From positions 1 through 52,278 of the forward strand of contig CABXRO010000008.1 of assembly GCA_902514645.1 (NCBI GenBank): DNA of 52,278 nucleotides. The letters are read 5' to 3'. Shown piece by piece: positions 39,181 through 47,453 of this stretch. Below the pieces are notes generated by a model that was given only the letters and a program-made list of their open reading frames with translations, was not told where the DNA came from and made no database searches. Within the stretch, counting starts at the first letter, position 1; each line of letters opens with the position of its first letter. The stretch is from an uncultured SAR86 cluster bacterium (GTDB lineage: Bacteria > Pseudomonadota > Gammaproteobacteria > Magnimaribacterales > AG-339-G14). The position numbers and the translations under genes are program-made.

Positions 39181-40437
39181 ATGGAATTTCAACACACGGA
39201 TAAAGTTAAAGACTTATTAGAAAGAGTCACAAAGTTTATGGATGATAATGTCTATGAAGGCGAAAAAGTTTATGCAGATCAAATGAAGGAATTTAGAGAA
39301 CAAGGAAATCCTTGGCAAGTTCCTCCAGTATTAGATGAACTTAAAGCAAAAGCCAAAGCTGAAGGCCTGTGGAACTTATTTTTACCTGACTCTCAATGGG
39401 GACCAGGACTGACTAACCTAGAATATGCTCCTTTATCAGAGCAAATGGGCAGATGTGGAATCGCATCAGAAGTATTTAATTGTTCAGCTCCAGATACTGG
39501 AAACATGGAAGTAATAGATAAATATGGTAACCCTGAACAGCAAGAACAATGGCTTAAACCTCTTCTAGATGGAGAAATTAGATCGGCATTTGGAATGACT
39601 GAGCCTAATGTAGCTTCGTCTGATGCAACTAATATCGGTAGCACAATTGAAGACAAAGGAGACAGATACGTCATCAATGGTGAAAAGTGGTGGACCTCTG
39701 GAGCTGGAGATCCTCGTTGTAAAATAATTATATTTATGGGTGTTACCAACCCAGATAATCCTAAACATCAAAGACAGTCTCAAATTCTTGTCCCAATGGA
39801 TACTCCTGGAGTAGAAGTTCTAAGAATGATGACAGTTTTTGGTAGCGATGATGCTCCTCACGGTCATGCTCATATGAGATTTACAAATGTTGAGGTGCCA
39901 AAAGAAAATCTTCTTTTGGGTGAAGGTAGAGGTTTTGAGATTGCTCAAGGTCGACTGGGCCCTGGAAGGATTCATCACTGCATGAGAACGATTGGATCTG
40001 CTGAGAGAGCTTTAGATTTATTATGTAAGAGATCTCTAAATAGAACGGCATTCGGTAAAACACTATCTGAATTGGGTGGAAATTACGATGTCATTGCTGA
40101 TTGCAGAATAGAAATTGATATGTGCAGACTACTTACTTTAAAAGCTGCATATATGATGGATACAGTTGGAAATAAAATTGCTAAGAGTGAAATAGCTCAA
40201 ATTAAAGTAGCTGTTCCGAATATGGCACTTCGTGTAATTGATAAAGCGATTCAAATACATGGTGGAGAAGGAGTATCTCAAGATACACCTTTGGCAAGAC
40301 TTTATGCAGGAATGAGAACACTCCGTTTAGCTGATGGCCCTGATGAAGTTCACAGAAGAACTGTTGCTAGGCTAGAGCTTGGAAAACATCAAGCTGATAA
40401 AGCAAAAGCGGAAGAATATATCGGCAGACCTAGCTAA
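39181..40437 (+). CDS. Acyl-CoA dehydrogenase family protein (ACAD10/11-like)
   Basis: 418-aa FAD-dependent acyl-CoA dehydrogenase. Key parts are [80 protein letters not shown] and the C-terminal [19 protein letters not shown]. The length and the GPDEVH active-site end resemble the ACAD10/ACAD11 type, which handles long or branched acyl chains; that assignment is inference. It has Shine-Dalgarno GAGGA 5 nt before the ATG and is the best-supported conventional promoter in the window. A quinone-reductase-like gene follows 6 nt later. Confidence 0.93.
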   Translation: MEFQHTDKVKDLLERVTKFMDDNVYEGEKVYADQMKEFREQGNPWQVPPVLDELKAKAKAEGLWNLFLPDSQWGPGLTNLEYAPLSEQMGRCGIASEVFNCSAPDTGNMEVIDKYGNPEQQEQWLKPLLDGEIRSAFGMTEPNVASSDATNIGSTIEDKGDRYVINGEKWWTSGAGDPRCKIIIFMGVTNPDNPKHQRQSQILVPMDTPGVEVLRMMTVFGSDDAPHGHAHMRFTNVEVPKENLLLGEGRGFEIAQGRLGPGRIHHCMRTIGSAERALDLLCKRSLNRTAFGKTLSELGGNYDVIADCRIEIDMCRLLTLKAAYMMDTVGNKIAKSEIAQIKVAVPNMALRVIDKAIQIHGGEGVSQDTPLARLYAGMRTLRLADGPDEVHRRTVARLELGKHQADKAKAEEYIGRPS

Positions 40438-40443
40438 TTTTTA

Positions 40444-41451
40444 ATGACTGATCATACAACGTATGGATTAGTCTGTTCTGAGCTCTCCGAAGATTTGTCA
40501 AAGACAAATTTAGGAGAACTCAAATTAGATTCCTTTAAGGATAATACGGTTAAAATAAAAATTAAGGCCGCCTCCCTTAACTTCCCTGATTTACTTATGA
40601 CACAGGGTAAATATCAAAACAAACCCAATCTTCCTTTTGCTCTTGGCATGGAGGGCGCAGGAATAGTTGAAAAAATTGGAAATGGAGTTTCTTCTTTGAA
40701 AGAAGGCGATGAAGTTATGTTTGGCGGTTGGGGCCATGGAGCAATTGCAGAATCAATTATTCTTCCAGAAAGTTTGGTCTCCATAAAACCAAAAAAGCTT
40801 AATTTTTCAGAAGCAGCTTCCTATAAAACAGCTTATTTGACTGCTTATGTCGGTTTAATAAGAAGAGGCGAGTTAAAAAAAGACGAGACATTACTTGTTC
40901 ATGGTGCTTCAGGTGGTGTAGGTATGGCTGCGGTTCAAATGGGGAAACTTTATGGCGCAAGGGTGATTGCAAGCGGTACTTCAGATGAAAAATTAAAAAT
41001 TGTTAAGACTTGGGGTGCAGATGAAACTATCAATACTGGATATGAGGGCTCAGTTTCGTTTCGTGAAGAGGTAAAAGATCTTACGGATGGAAAAGGGGCA
41101 GATGTAATTTACGACCCAGTTGGTGGAGATGTATTTGATGAATCTATTCGATGTATAAATTGGGGAGGTAGATTGCTAATAATTGGTTTTACTAGCGGTA
41201 GGATCCCAATAGTCCCAGTAAATTATCCTTTGATTAAAGGTTTTTCAGTTATCGGTGTAAGAGCAGGTGAATTTGGTAGAAGAGATCCTAAAAAAGGAAA
41301 AGAAAATAATGAAATCATTATGGAGTTAGCCGAATCGGGAAAACTTAAACCTCATATTTGTAAGGAATTTTCCTTAGAAAATTCTAAGGAAGGCCTTGAG
41401 TATTTAAGGGACCGAAAATTAGTAGGAAAAGTAACAGTTACAATGTCTTAG
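40444..41451 (+). CDS. Quinone oxidoreductase-like MDR-family dehydrogenase
   Basis: 335-aa medium-chain dehydrogenase/reductase of the zinc-independent quinone-reductase branch. The N-terminal GroES-like domain has [14 protein letters not shown] and [15 protein letters not shown]. The Rossmann domain has [21 protein letters not shown] and [19 protein letters not shown]. No structural zinc cysteine cluster is present. It is likely to reduce an activated double bond or a quinone with NADPH. It is cotranscribed with the dehydrogenase upstream. Its last 14 bases overlap the DUF2256 gene on the other strand. Confidence 0.9.
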   Translation: MTDHTTYGLVCSELSEDLSKTNLGELKLDSFKDNTVKIKIKAASLNFPDLLMTQGKYQNKPNLPFALGMEGAGIVEKIGNGVSSLKEGDEVMFGGWGHGAIAESIILPESLVSIKPKKLNFSEAASYKTAYLTAYVGLIRRGELKKDETLLVHGASGGVGMAAVQMGKLYGARVIASGTSDEKLKIVKTWGADETINTGYEGSVSFREEVKDLTDGKGADVIYDPVGGDVFDESIRCINWGGRLLIIGFTSGRIPIVPVNYPLIKGFSVIGVRAGEFGRRDPKKGKENNEIIMELAESGKLKPHICKEFSLENSKEGLEYLRDRKLVGKVTVTMS

Positions 41452-41572
41452 TTTTATTTCTTTTACAGCGTTCACTGCAATACAAGACATTTTCCCAATC
41501 TCTTTCCCATTTTTTTCGCCATGAAAAAGGTTTTTTACATTTTTTACAAATTTTTTCTTCTTTATTTTTCAC
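41438..41572 (-). CDS. DUF2256 zinc-ribbon microprotein
   Basis: A 44-codon gene below usual ORF cutoffs. It starts at GTG 41572, which overlaps the photolyase TGA (GTGA), and ends at TAA 41438-41440. The cysteines are C9-x2-C12 and C32-x3-C36, flanking [18 protein letters not shown], the unmistakable DUF2256 core rich in Trp and basic residues. It is probably a zinc-binding, nucleic-acid-interacting protein; the family has no known function. Translational coupling ties it to the photolyase-related gene. Its 3' end runs 14 bp into the converging quinone-reductase-like gene. Confidence 0.9.
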   Translation of the reverse strand: MKNKEEKICKKCKKPFSWRKKWERDWENVLYCSERCKRNKTKTL

Positions 41573-43056
41573 TGAGAATTTTTCTTAATAAAGTCATCTG
41601 CAAGACCAAAGATTCTTTCCTTTCGAACCGGATCCATTTTATCAAGTGAACGAGTTAAAATTGTTAATCTAGGATTTGATTCATAGAAATCACGATGTTT
41701 CTCCGTAAACCTCCAATAAAGGCCATCCAAAACTTCACACCAAGCCCCCTTTTTATAATTACTCATTTTTAAAACATAGTTCGAGCCACAGGTGTAAGGT
41801 TTAGTTGACATTACCCCTCCATCAGCAAAAGTTCCCATACCAAATACATTTGGTACCATCACCCACTCAGAAGAGTCGACAAACATTTCCATAAACCATT
41901 TATAAGTTTCTCTTGGGTCGATTTCACAAAGAGTGAAAACATTAGAAAGAACCATCAATCTAGGGATGTGATGAGTATAACCATATTTATTCACCATTCT
42001 TATCACGTCGTCTAAAGGATCGAGACCTGTAGTGCCGTCGTACCAGTTCGAATTAATTCTATTTTTATGATTCCAATAATTACTTTTAAATTCAAACTCA
42101 CTTTTTTCTTGATAAACACCTCTTATAAACTCTCGCCAACCTATTATCTGCCTTATGAAACCTTCTAAAGAATTCAATGGAATGTCATTAGAATCTGCAT
42201 AATTTAAAGCAGAGTCTATAACCTCTTTGGGAGTTAAAAGCCCGATATTTAATAGAGGTGATAACATACTATGAAATAAAAAATTTTCTTGTTCTTGCAT
42301 GGCATCTTCATAGGTTCCAAAAAATTTAAATCTTTGTTCTAAAAATTTTTTTAAACTCTTCTTAGCATCCTTTCTGTTATCAGGTAACCAAGAATTCAAC
42401 TCTCCAGGATGTTTACCAAAATATTTTTTAACATCATCCTTTATATCTTCTCCATGAATATTTTTTGAGAATATTTCTATTTGTGGAAGCTCCAAGCCCT
42501 TTGGAATTTTTTTTCTATTTTCTTCATCGTAGGACCATTTTCCTCCCAAAGGTTTACCGTCTGAAATTAAGATATCCAAATCTTTTCGCATTAATTGATA
42601 AAAACTAACCATTCTGAGGTTTTTTTTATTTTGAGCGAATTTATTAAATTTATCTCTAGAACAAAGAAACATTGGCGATTGGATAACTTCAAAATCAATA
42701 TTTTTTTGGATCAAATAATCAAATATTTTTTTTTCGAAGAATTTATCTTCTATTTCAAAAAATTTAAGAGTTTTAAATTTATTTTTAGCTAAAAATTCAT
42801 CAAGAAGACCAATGAAATCCTTACTATTATTTTTTTCATCAAGCTTGTTATAAAAAACTTTGTATCCAAAAATAGACATTTCATCTTTGAAAGAACGCAT
42901 TGCACTTAGAAAGAAGAATATTTTTTGTTTATGATATTTTTCTTCAGTGCATAGTCCGAAATCTTCAGCCATGAAAATATTTTTCGTATTTGCTGTAGAA
43001 ATATATTTTTTATCAAAAAGTTGATTGCCAAGAATTATTAATAAAGTATCATCCAT
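41569..43056 (-). CDS. Cryptochrome/photolyase-related protein (PhrB / FeS-BCP lineage)
   Basis: 495-aa flavoprotein of the prokaryotic (6-4) photolyase-related group (COG3046). The N-terminal alpha/beta domain starts [10 protein letters not shown]. The FAD-binding helical half contains [10 protein letters not shown], the [13 protein letters not shown] segment, [17 protein letters not shown] and [12 protein letters not shown]. In characterised members four Cys bind a 4Fe-4S cluster. Here C377 and C440 (and a C423) are present, but the usual Cys-x2-Cys pair after the KMSNY segment is replaced by KKGA, so the cluster is probably absent. It is likely to repair UV photoproducts or act as a light sensor. 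Coupled to the DUF2256 gene. Confidence 0.9.
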   Translation of the reverse strand: MDDTLLIILGNQLFDKKYISTANTKNIFMAEDFGLCTEEKYHKQKIFFFLSAMRSFKDEMSIFGYKVFYNKLDEKNNSKDFIGLLDEFLAKNKFKTLKFFEIEDKFFEKKIFDYLIQKNIDFEVIQSPMFLCSRDKFNKFAQNKKNLRMVSFYQLMRKDLDILISDGKPLGGKWSYDEENRKKIPKGLELPQIEIFSKNIHGEDIKDDVKKYFGKHPGELNSWLPDNRKDAKKSLKKFLEQRFKFFGTYEDAMQEQENFLFHSMLSPLLNIGLLTPKEVIDSALNYADSNDIPLNSLEGFIRQIIGWREFIRGVYQEKSEFEFKSNYWNHKNRINSNWYDGTTGLDPLDDVIRMVNKYGYTHHIPRLMVLSNVFTLCEIDPRETYKWFMEMFVDSSEWVMVPNVFGMGTFADGGVMSTKPYTCGSNYVLKMSNYKKGAWCEVLDGLYWRFTEKHRDFYESNPRLTILTRSLDKMDPVRKERIFGLADDFIKKNSQ

Positions 43057-43111
43057 TCTTTTAATTTACTTTATTTAGGATTTTTTTAATCAATTAATAA
43101 CTAATCATTAT

Positions 43112-43117
43112 TAAAAT
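43112..43117 (+). promoter_or_regulatory. Candidate -10 box for a leaderless mRNA
   Basis: TAAAAT ends 4 nt before the thioesterase ATG at 43122, so the start codon would lie at or next to the transcription start. No convincing -35. Confidence 0.3.
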
Positions 43118-43121
43118 AGCT

Positions 43122-43592
43122 ATGAAAAACAAATTCCCTTATCCAGGCATTGCAAAAAAGGTCACCGAAGAAATGTGCGATCTAAATGGTCATATGAATG
43201 TGACTTTTTATACAAAAATTTTTGAAGAGGGTTCCTATGAAATGTTCAATCAACTTGGAATGGGATTCGATTACATAAACTCCGGTTTCAGTACTTTTAC
43301 CCTTGAACAAAATCTTAGATATGTAAAAGAAAATTTATTAGGAGACAAAATTTCTACTCATTACAGGATAGTCAATGTAAATAGAAAGTTAATCCATCAT
43401 GTAGGTATTCTTCTCAATAACGATAATGAACTCAGTGCTATTGAAGAAATTCTTCTTATTCACATCGACATGAAAAAAAGGAAGTCATGCCCTATGCCAG
43501 ATGAGTCTTTCAACAAAGTACTTCAGATGAAAGAAGAAAATGATTCTCTTGGCGAATTGGATTTCGACTTGAGGTTTAAGATTAAAACTTAA
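43122..43592 (+). CDS. Hotdog-fold acyl-CoA thioesterase
   Basis: 156 aa of the 4-hydroxybenzoyl-CoA thioesterase-like group. The N-terminal signature is MCDLNGHMNVTFYTKIFEEGSY, where D-x-N-G-H-M-N matches the catalytic Asp segment of this family, followed by FTLEQNLRYVKENLLGDKI. The substrate is some acyl-CoA, not identifiable from sequence. The 3' end overlaps the converging enoyl-CoA hydratase gene by 4 bp. No Shine-Dalgarno is present ahead of the ATG. Confidence 0.82.
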   Translation: MKNKFPYPGIAKKVTEEMCDLNGHMNVTFYTKIFEEGSYEMFNQLGMGFDYINSGFSTFTLEQNLRYVKENLLGDKISTHYRIVNVNRKLIHHVGILLNNDNELSAIEEILLIHIDMKKRKSCPMPDESFNKVLQMKEENDSLGELDFDLRFKIKT

Positions 43593-44356
43593 TTACCAGT
43601 AAATTCAGGATCTCTTCTTTCTAGGGAAGCTTTGATTCCCTCTTGAAAGTCAGCAGTTTCTCTTAATCTGTTCTGCTCAGAAAGTTCCCATTTGACTATT
43701 TCTTCTATTTTTTCAACGGAGTCGCCTTTGACAGTCTCTCTTATAGCTTGCACTCCTAAAGGGCCTGCAGCATTTATTTCCTTTGCAAGTTCTTCTGCTT
43801 TAGACATAAGTTCACTTTGAGGAACAAGAAAGTCAGCAAGGCCTATTTCTAGAGCTTCCTTACCTTTCAATCTAGCACTGGTGAGCAGCATCCATTTTGC
43901 TTTTTGATTACCAACGACTCGTGGGAGAGTTACTGTAGTACCAAATCCTTGATGAAAAGCTAATTTTGAAAAATTTGCACTGAATCTAGATTCTTCACAA
44001 GCTATTCTAAAGTCGGCAGAAAGGGCTACTCCCAATCCGCCTCCTACTGCTGCTCCTTGAATGGTCGCTATGACAGGCTTTTTAGTTTTAAAAAGCCTCA
44101 CTGCCTCTTGATACAACCTTTCGTAAGGATCTGATTCTTCCTTGTAAGATGATCTTGTAAAGTCAGCTCCAGCACAAAAATGTTTCCCTTCCGAAGATAA
44201 AATAATACTTCTACATTCACTTTCGTTATCCATTTCTTCAAGGAAGTCTGCAATTTGACTAATAAGTTCTGCATCAAAATGGTTATTGGGCGGTCTATTG
44301 ATTGAGACATAACCAATATGATTTTCTAATTTAGTTTTTAAGTCTTTATTGCTCAT
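43589..44356 (-). CDS. Enoyl-CoA hydratase/isomerase family protein
   Basis: 255-aa crotonase-fold enzyme. The oxyanion-hole segments are KHFCAGADFT and IQGAAVGGGLGVALSADFRIA. The later SKLAFHQGFGTTVTLPRVVG has Gln-Gly where true hydratases carry Glu, so it may be an isomerase, thioesterase- or decarboxylase-type crotonase instead of a hydratase. The C-terminus RRDPEFTG is common in this family. It is monocistronic, converging on the thioesterase gene and divergent from the beta-helix gene. Confidence 0.88.
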   Translation of the reverse strand: MSNKDLKTKLENHIGYVSINRPPNNHFDAELISQIADFLEEMDNESECRSIILSSEGKHFCAGADFTRSSYKEESDPYERLYQEAVRLFKTKKPVIATIQGAAVGGGLGVALSADFRIACEESRFSANFSKLAFHQGFGTTVTLPRVVGNQKAKWMLLTSARLKGKEALEIGLADFLVPQSELMSKAEELAKEINAAGPLGVQAIRETVKGDSVEKIEEIVKWELSEQNRLRETADFQEGIKASLERRDPEFTGN

Positions 44357-44389
44357 AGTAAAAATAAGTCTACCACGAAGAAATTAAAG

Positions 44390-44395
44390 TAAAAT
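44390..44395 (+). promoter_or_regulatory. Candidate -10 box for a leaderless mRNA
   Basis: TAAAAT ends 6 nt before the ATG at 44402, which puts the expected start site on the A of the start codon of the five-gene beta-helix/cytochrome operon. No clear -35. Confidence 0.35.
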
Positions 44396-44401
44396 AAGCC
44401 A

Positions 44402-45628
44402 ATGTATTTTTTACATAAAAAGATTTCAATTCTTACTTGTTTAATTGTCTCCTCTTTGATTTTTTCTGAGGAATGGAAAATATCTCCAGGTATTTCAGCT
44501 CAAGATGAAATTCAATCTGCGATGATTTTAGCTCAAGAAGGAGATACCATTTTTTTGTCTGCAGGAATCTATAATTTGAATCACGGTTTATCTCTTGATG
44601 TTGACAACATTACTCTGAAAGGAGAGGGTCACAAAAAAACAGTTTTGAACTTTTCAGAACAAAAGACTGGAGCACAAGGTCTTCTTGTAACTTCCAATAA
44701 TGTAATTTTAAAAGATTTTGCTGTGGAAAATGCTAAAGGTGATGCGATAAAGTCCAAAGGTTCTAAAAATATTAAATTTTTAAACCTCAGAACCGAATGG
44801 ACAAATGGACCAGATACTAGAAATGGTGCTTATGGTCTCTATCCTGTCGAATCGGAGGACGTGCTTATTGATGGTTGTGTCGCTATAGGAGCATCTGACG
44901 CTGGTGTATATGTCGGACAATCTGAAAATATAATAGTTAGAAATACTGAAGCTTATTTTAATGTTGCAGGAATCGAGATTGAAAATTCTTACTATGCCGA
45001 TGTTTATGACAATATAGCTAAAAATAATACTGCGGGTATTTTGGTCTTCGATTTACCTGATTTGCCTAAGCAGGGTGGAAAATTTGTCAGAGTCTTTAAT
45101 AATATTGCATCAAACAATAATACGGAAAATTTTGCTCCTGAAGGAAATATTGTTGGACAAGTACCAAAAGGAACTGGATTAGTCATTAGAGCTAATCGTC
45201 ATGTAGAAGTTTTTAAGAATACTTTTGAAAACAATTCAACAATCGGCATCGCCTTGGTTGCTGGAGATCTAGAGTCTGGAGACGATTCTTACGATCCTTA
45301 TCCAAGAAATATTCAAATTTATAATAATTATTTTAAAAATTCTGGTTACGACCCAGACTTTAACCGAGGTGAGCTATCTCCCTTCTTGGTAGAAATCTCC
45401 AATGGCTTTCAACCAGATATTATGTGGGATGGTATTTTACCTTTTTGGCAAAACGTCTTTGGTCAAAATAAAGAAGAAAGACTTGTTCTTGATTCAAATA
45501 ATGATGCTAAGTTTTTGAATCTTGATTTATTTTGGTACTTTGTGATGTCTTTTTTTCACAGCCCAGAATTCGATGGAAAGCAATATTTCTCAGATGTAAA
45601 AAACCTTGATCCAATTACTGAATGGTAA
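44402..45628 (+). CDS. Secreted right-handed parallel beta-helix protein (TIGR03805-like)
   Basis: 408 aa with an N-terminal signal peptide (about 1-22). A parallel beta-helix follows from about residue 45 to 310, with repeated N-N-x-(I/V) ladders such as NVILKDFAVENA, IRNTEA-type turns, YADVYDNIAKNN and VRVFNNIASNNNT. This kind of protein is known to pair with the SO2930-type diheme cytochrome that follows directly here (overlap 7 bp). Carbohydrate or surface binding is typical of the fold, but no catalytic residues can be named. It is the first gene of a five-gene coupled operon. Confidence 0.85.
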   Translation: MYFLHKKISILTCLIVSSLIFSEEWKISPGISAQDEIQSAMILAQEGDTIFLSAGIYNLNHGLSLDVDNITLKGEGHKKTVLNFSEQKTGAQGLLVTSNNVILKDFAVENAKGDAIKSKGSKNIKFLNLRTEWTNGPDTRNGAYGLYPVESEDVLIDGCVAIGASDAGVYVGQSENIIVRNTEAYFNVAGIEIENSYYADVYDNIAKNNTAGILVFDLPDLPKQGGKFVRVFNNIASNNNTENFAPEGNIVGQVPKGTGLVIRANRHVEVFKNTFENNSTIGIALVAGDLESGDDSYDPYPRNIQIYNNYFKNSGYDPDFNRGELSPFLVEISNGFQPDIMWDGILPFWQNVFGQNKEERLVLDSNNDAKFLNLDLFWYFVMSFFHSPEFDGKQYFSDVKNLDPITEW

Positions 45629-46644
45629 AAATATTTCTCTTTATAATTGCATTTGTATCGCAATTGATTTTTGCAGTTAATGATGGAGCTATTCTCTCTA
45701 AAAAACCTGAAGCAAAGCTTTCAGAATATAATTTTTTCAAATCTCCTAAAGAGCAAATTCCCAATGACAATGTTCACAAGTATTTTCTTCAAACTCCTTT
45801 GTTTTCTGACTACTCTCTAAAAGACAGATTTGTTTATATTCCTGAAGAAAAAAAAGCAATTCATTCTTTTGACAAGGTTTACAAGTTTCCAATTGGATCC
45901 GCATTAGTTAAAACTTTTTCCTACCAGATGACATTAAACAAAAATAAAGTTTTGTTGGAAACCAGATTACTTCTTTTACAAGAAACGGGTTGGTCTGCTC
46001 ATACTTATGTTTGGGACAAAAATCAGGAGGAAGCATTTCTTAAGGTCTCTGGAAAAACTATTGAAGGAATTGAATTTCTTCATGATGGGAAATTAAAAAA
46101 AGTAGATTATCGAGTTCCTAATCAAAATCAATGTAAGGAATGTCATTTGTCTGATAACAAAATTATGCCGATTGGACCAAAATCTAGAAATCTAAATTTT
46201 GAGATAATTCAGCATAATGATAGCGTCAATCAAATTGATTATTGGATAGAAAATGGACTTGTTGAAAACCATGATCCACAAAAAGTAGTTGCTGATTGGA
46301 AAAATAGAGAAGAATCTTTAGATGACAGAGCTAGGGCTTATCTGGACGTGAATTGTGGACATTGCCATATGCCAGGAGGCTCAGCGGATACTACTGGTTT
46401 ATATCTAACAGTTAATGAAAAAGATATTAGAAAACTTGGAGTAAATAAACCTCCAGTAGCAGCTGGTCGAGCGAGTGGAAATTTGATGTATTCAATTGTT
46501 CCGGGTAAGCCAGAAAAATCTATATTGTTATATCGAATGAAATCTCAAGACCCAGGTATCATGATGCCTGAATCTGGGAGGACTCTTGCACATAATGAAG
46601 GAATAAGGCTCATTGAAACTTGGATAAAAAACTATAAAAAATGA
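45622..46644 (+). CDS. SO2930-family diheme c-type cytochrome
   Basis: 340 aa with a signal peptide (about 1-18, IIAFVSQLIFA). Two c-heme sites are present: C171-K-E-C174-H175 and C245-G-H-C248-H249. Between and after them are family segments (IMPIGPKSRNLNFE, LDVNCGHCHMPGGSADTTGL) and a distal Met candidate in PGIMMPESGR. It is a periplasmic electron carrier or oxidoreductase subunit of unknown reaction (TIGR03806-like), matured by the Ccm system encoded at 23.4-29.3 kb. It overlaps both neighbours (7 bp and 4 bp), showing tight coupling. Confidence 0.88.
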   Translation: MVKIFLFIIAFVSQLIFAVNDGAILSKKPEAKLSEYNFFKSPKEQIPNDNVHKYFLQTPLFSDYSLKDRFVYIPEEKKAIHSFDKVYKFPIGSALVKTFSYQMTLNKNKVLLETRLLLLQETGWSAHTYVWDKNQEEAFLKVSGKTIEGIEFLHDGKLKKVDYRVPNQNQCKECHLSDNKIMPIGPKSRNLNFEIIQHNDSVNQIDYWIENGLVENHDPQKVVADWKNREESLDDRARAYLDVNCGHCHMPGGSADTTGLYLTVNEKDIRKLGVNKPPVAAGRASGNLMYSIVPGKPEKSILLYRMKSQDPGIMMPESGRTLAHNEGIRLIETWIKNYKK

Positions 46645-46850
46645 AACTTTTTAAAAACATTATTTCGAAAATAGACATAACTCTCTGGATTATCTATGGC
46701 TTTATGGGATTAGGTAGCATATACGCAGCAAGCTACATAAGGAGCATTACAAAACTAAACATTTGGGCTGAATTACTGATTTGCTTTTTAATAATTTCTC
46801 CAATTTATTTTCTTGTGAGAGTTCTTAAAAAAAAATACTTTAATCAATGA
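46641..46850 (+). CDS. Small two-helix membrane protein
   Basis: 69 aa, not recognised. Two hydrophobic helices (about 13-31, LWIIYGFMGLGSIYAASYI, and 42-61, AELLICFLIISPIYFLVRVL) are joined by a short loop, and the protein ends in a basic tail (KKKYFNQ). Both its start and its stop form 4-bp ATGA overlaps with the neighbours, which is strong evidence that it is translated. It may be a membrane subunit for the diheme cytochrome. Function unknown. Confidence 0.7.
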   Translation: MKLFKNIISKIDITLWIIYGFMGLGSIYAASYIRSITKLNIWAELLICFLIISPIYFLVRVLKKKYFNQ

Positions 46851-47065
46851 TTAGAATTCTGATTATTTCTCTTTTCTTGATTGGAGTAATTTTAATCTTT
46901 TCTTACTTAACAACTTACTTGGTGCAAAAATTTGGAAGATTGATTGCCATCTCTTCTATTATTTCTGTAGGCATCATATTGAGTGCAATAATTCTTGCTC
47001 ATGAAGATGGTTGTGTCACTGAAGTTGAGGGCTTGGAAGCTGCAAAGGTTTGTTGGTTTAAATGA
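46847..47065 (+). CDS. Small two-helix membrane protein with a Cys-bearing tail
   Basis: 72 aa, not recognised. Two membrane helices (about 3-25 and 33-51) are followed by a 20-residue tail containing two cysteines, C56 and C69 (HEDGCVTEVEGLEAAKVC). They could form a disulfide or metal site if the tail is periplasmic. It is coupled by ATGA overlaps to the previous membrane protein and to the rhodanese gene. The link between a two-Cys tail and a sulfur-handling rhodanese is suggestive only. Confidence 0.68.
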   Translation: MIRILIISLFLIGVILIFSYLTTYLVQKFGRLIAISSIISVGIILSAIILAHEDGCVTEVEGLEAAKVCWFK

Positions 47066-47418
47066 AAAATTTTCAAGACTTAGTTCAAGAAGCTTTAAAA
47101 AATATTCCAGAAGTTGACATTTATCAACTTAAGGAAAAAATAGAAAGTAATAAACAAATAAGACTAATCGATATTAGAGAAGATCGAGAATGGGTTTCTG
47201 GTAGAATTCCTTCATCTTATCATATAGGTAGAGGCGTTCTTGAGAAAGGTATCTCACAAATTGCTGATAGTGAAGATGAAATTATTTTGTACTGTGCAAG
47301 TGGTTTTAGGTCGGTTTTAGGTTCTAAATCTTTAAAAGAAATGGGATTTAATAATGTTTACTCTTTGAAAGGAGGAATTAACGACTGGATTTCTGCCGGT
47401 TTTGAGATTGAAGAATAA
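47062..47418 (+). CDS. Rhodanese-like domain protein
   Basis: 118-aa single rhodanese domain without a signal peptide, so cytoplasmic. The substrate-entry motif is LIDIREDREWVSGRIP and the active-site loop is YCASGFRS with catalytic C78. The domain ends YSLKGGINDWISAGFEI. It carries persulfide sulfur in relatives. It is the last gene of the beta-helix/cytochrome operon and starts by a 4-bp ATGA overlap. Partner and acceptor are unknown. Confidence 0.88.
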   Translation: MKNFQDLVQEALKNIPEVDIYQLKEKIESNKQIRLIDIREDREWVSGRIPSSYHIGRGVLEKGISQIADSEDEIILYCASGFRSVLGSKSLKEMGFNNVYSLKGGINDWISAGFEIEE

Positions 47419-47441
47419 TTTCAAAAGAAAAAATAAGGATT

Positions 47442-47447
47442 TATAAT
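47442..47447 (+). promoter_or_regulatory. Candidate -10 box for a leaderless mRNA
   Basis: TATAAT ends 6 nt before the flavin monooxygenase ATG at 47454, placing the expected transcription start on the start codon itself. At 17-nt spacing the -35 reads TTTCAA, a partial match. Confidence 0.4.
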
Positions 47448-47453
47448 ATATTT

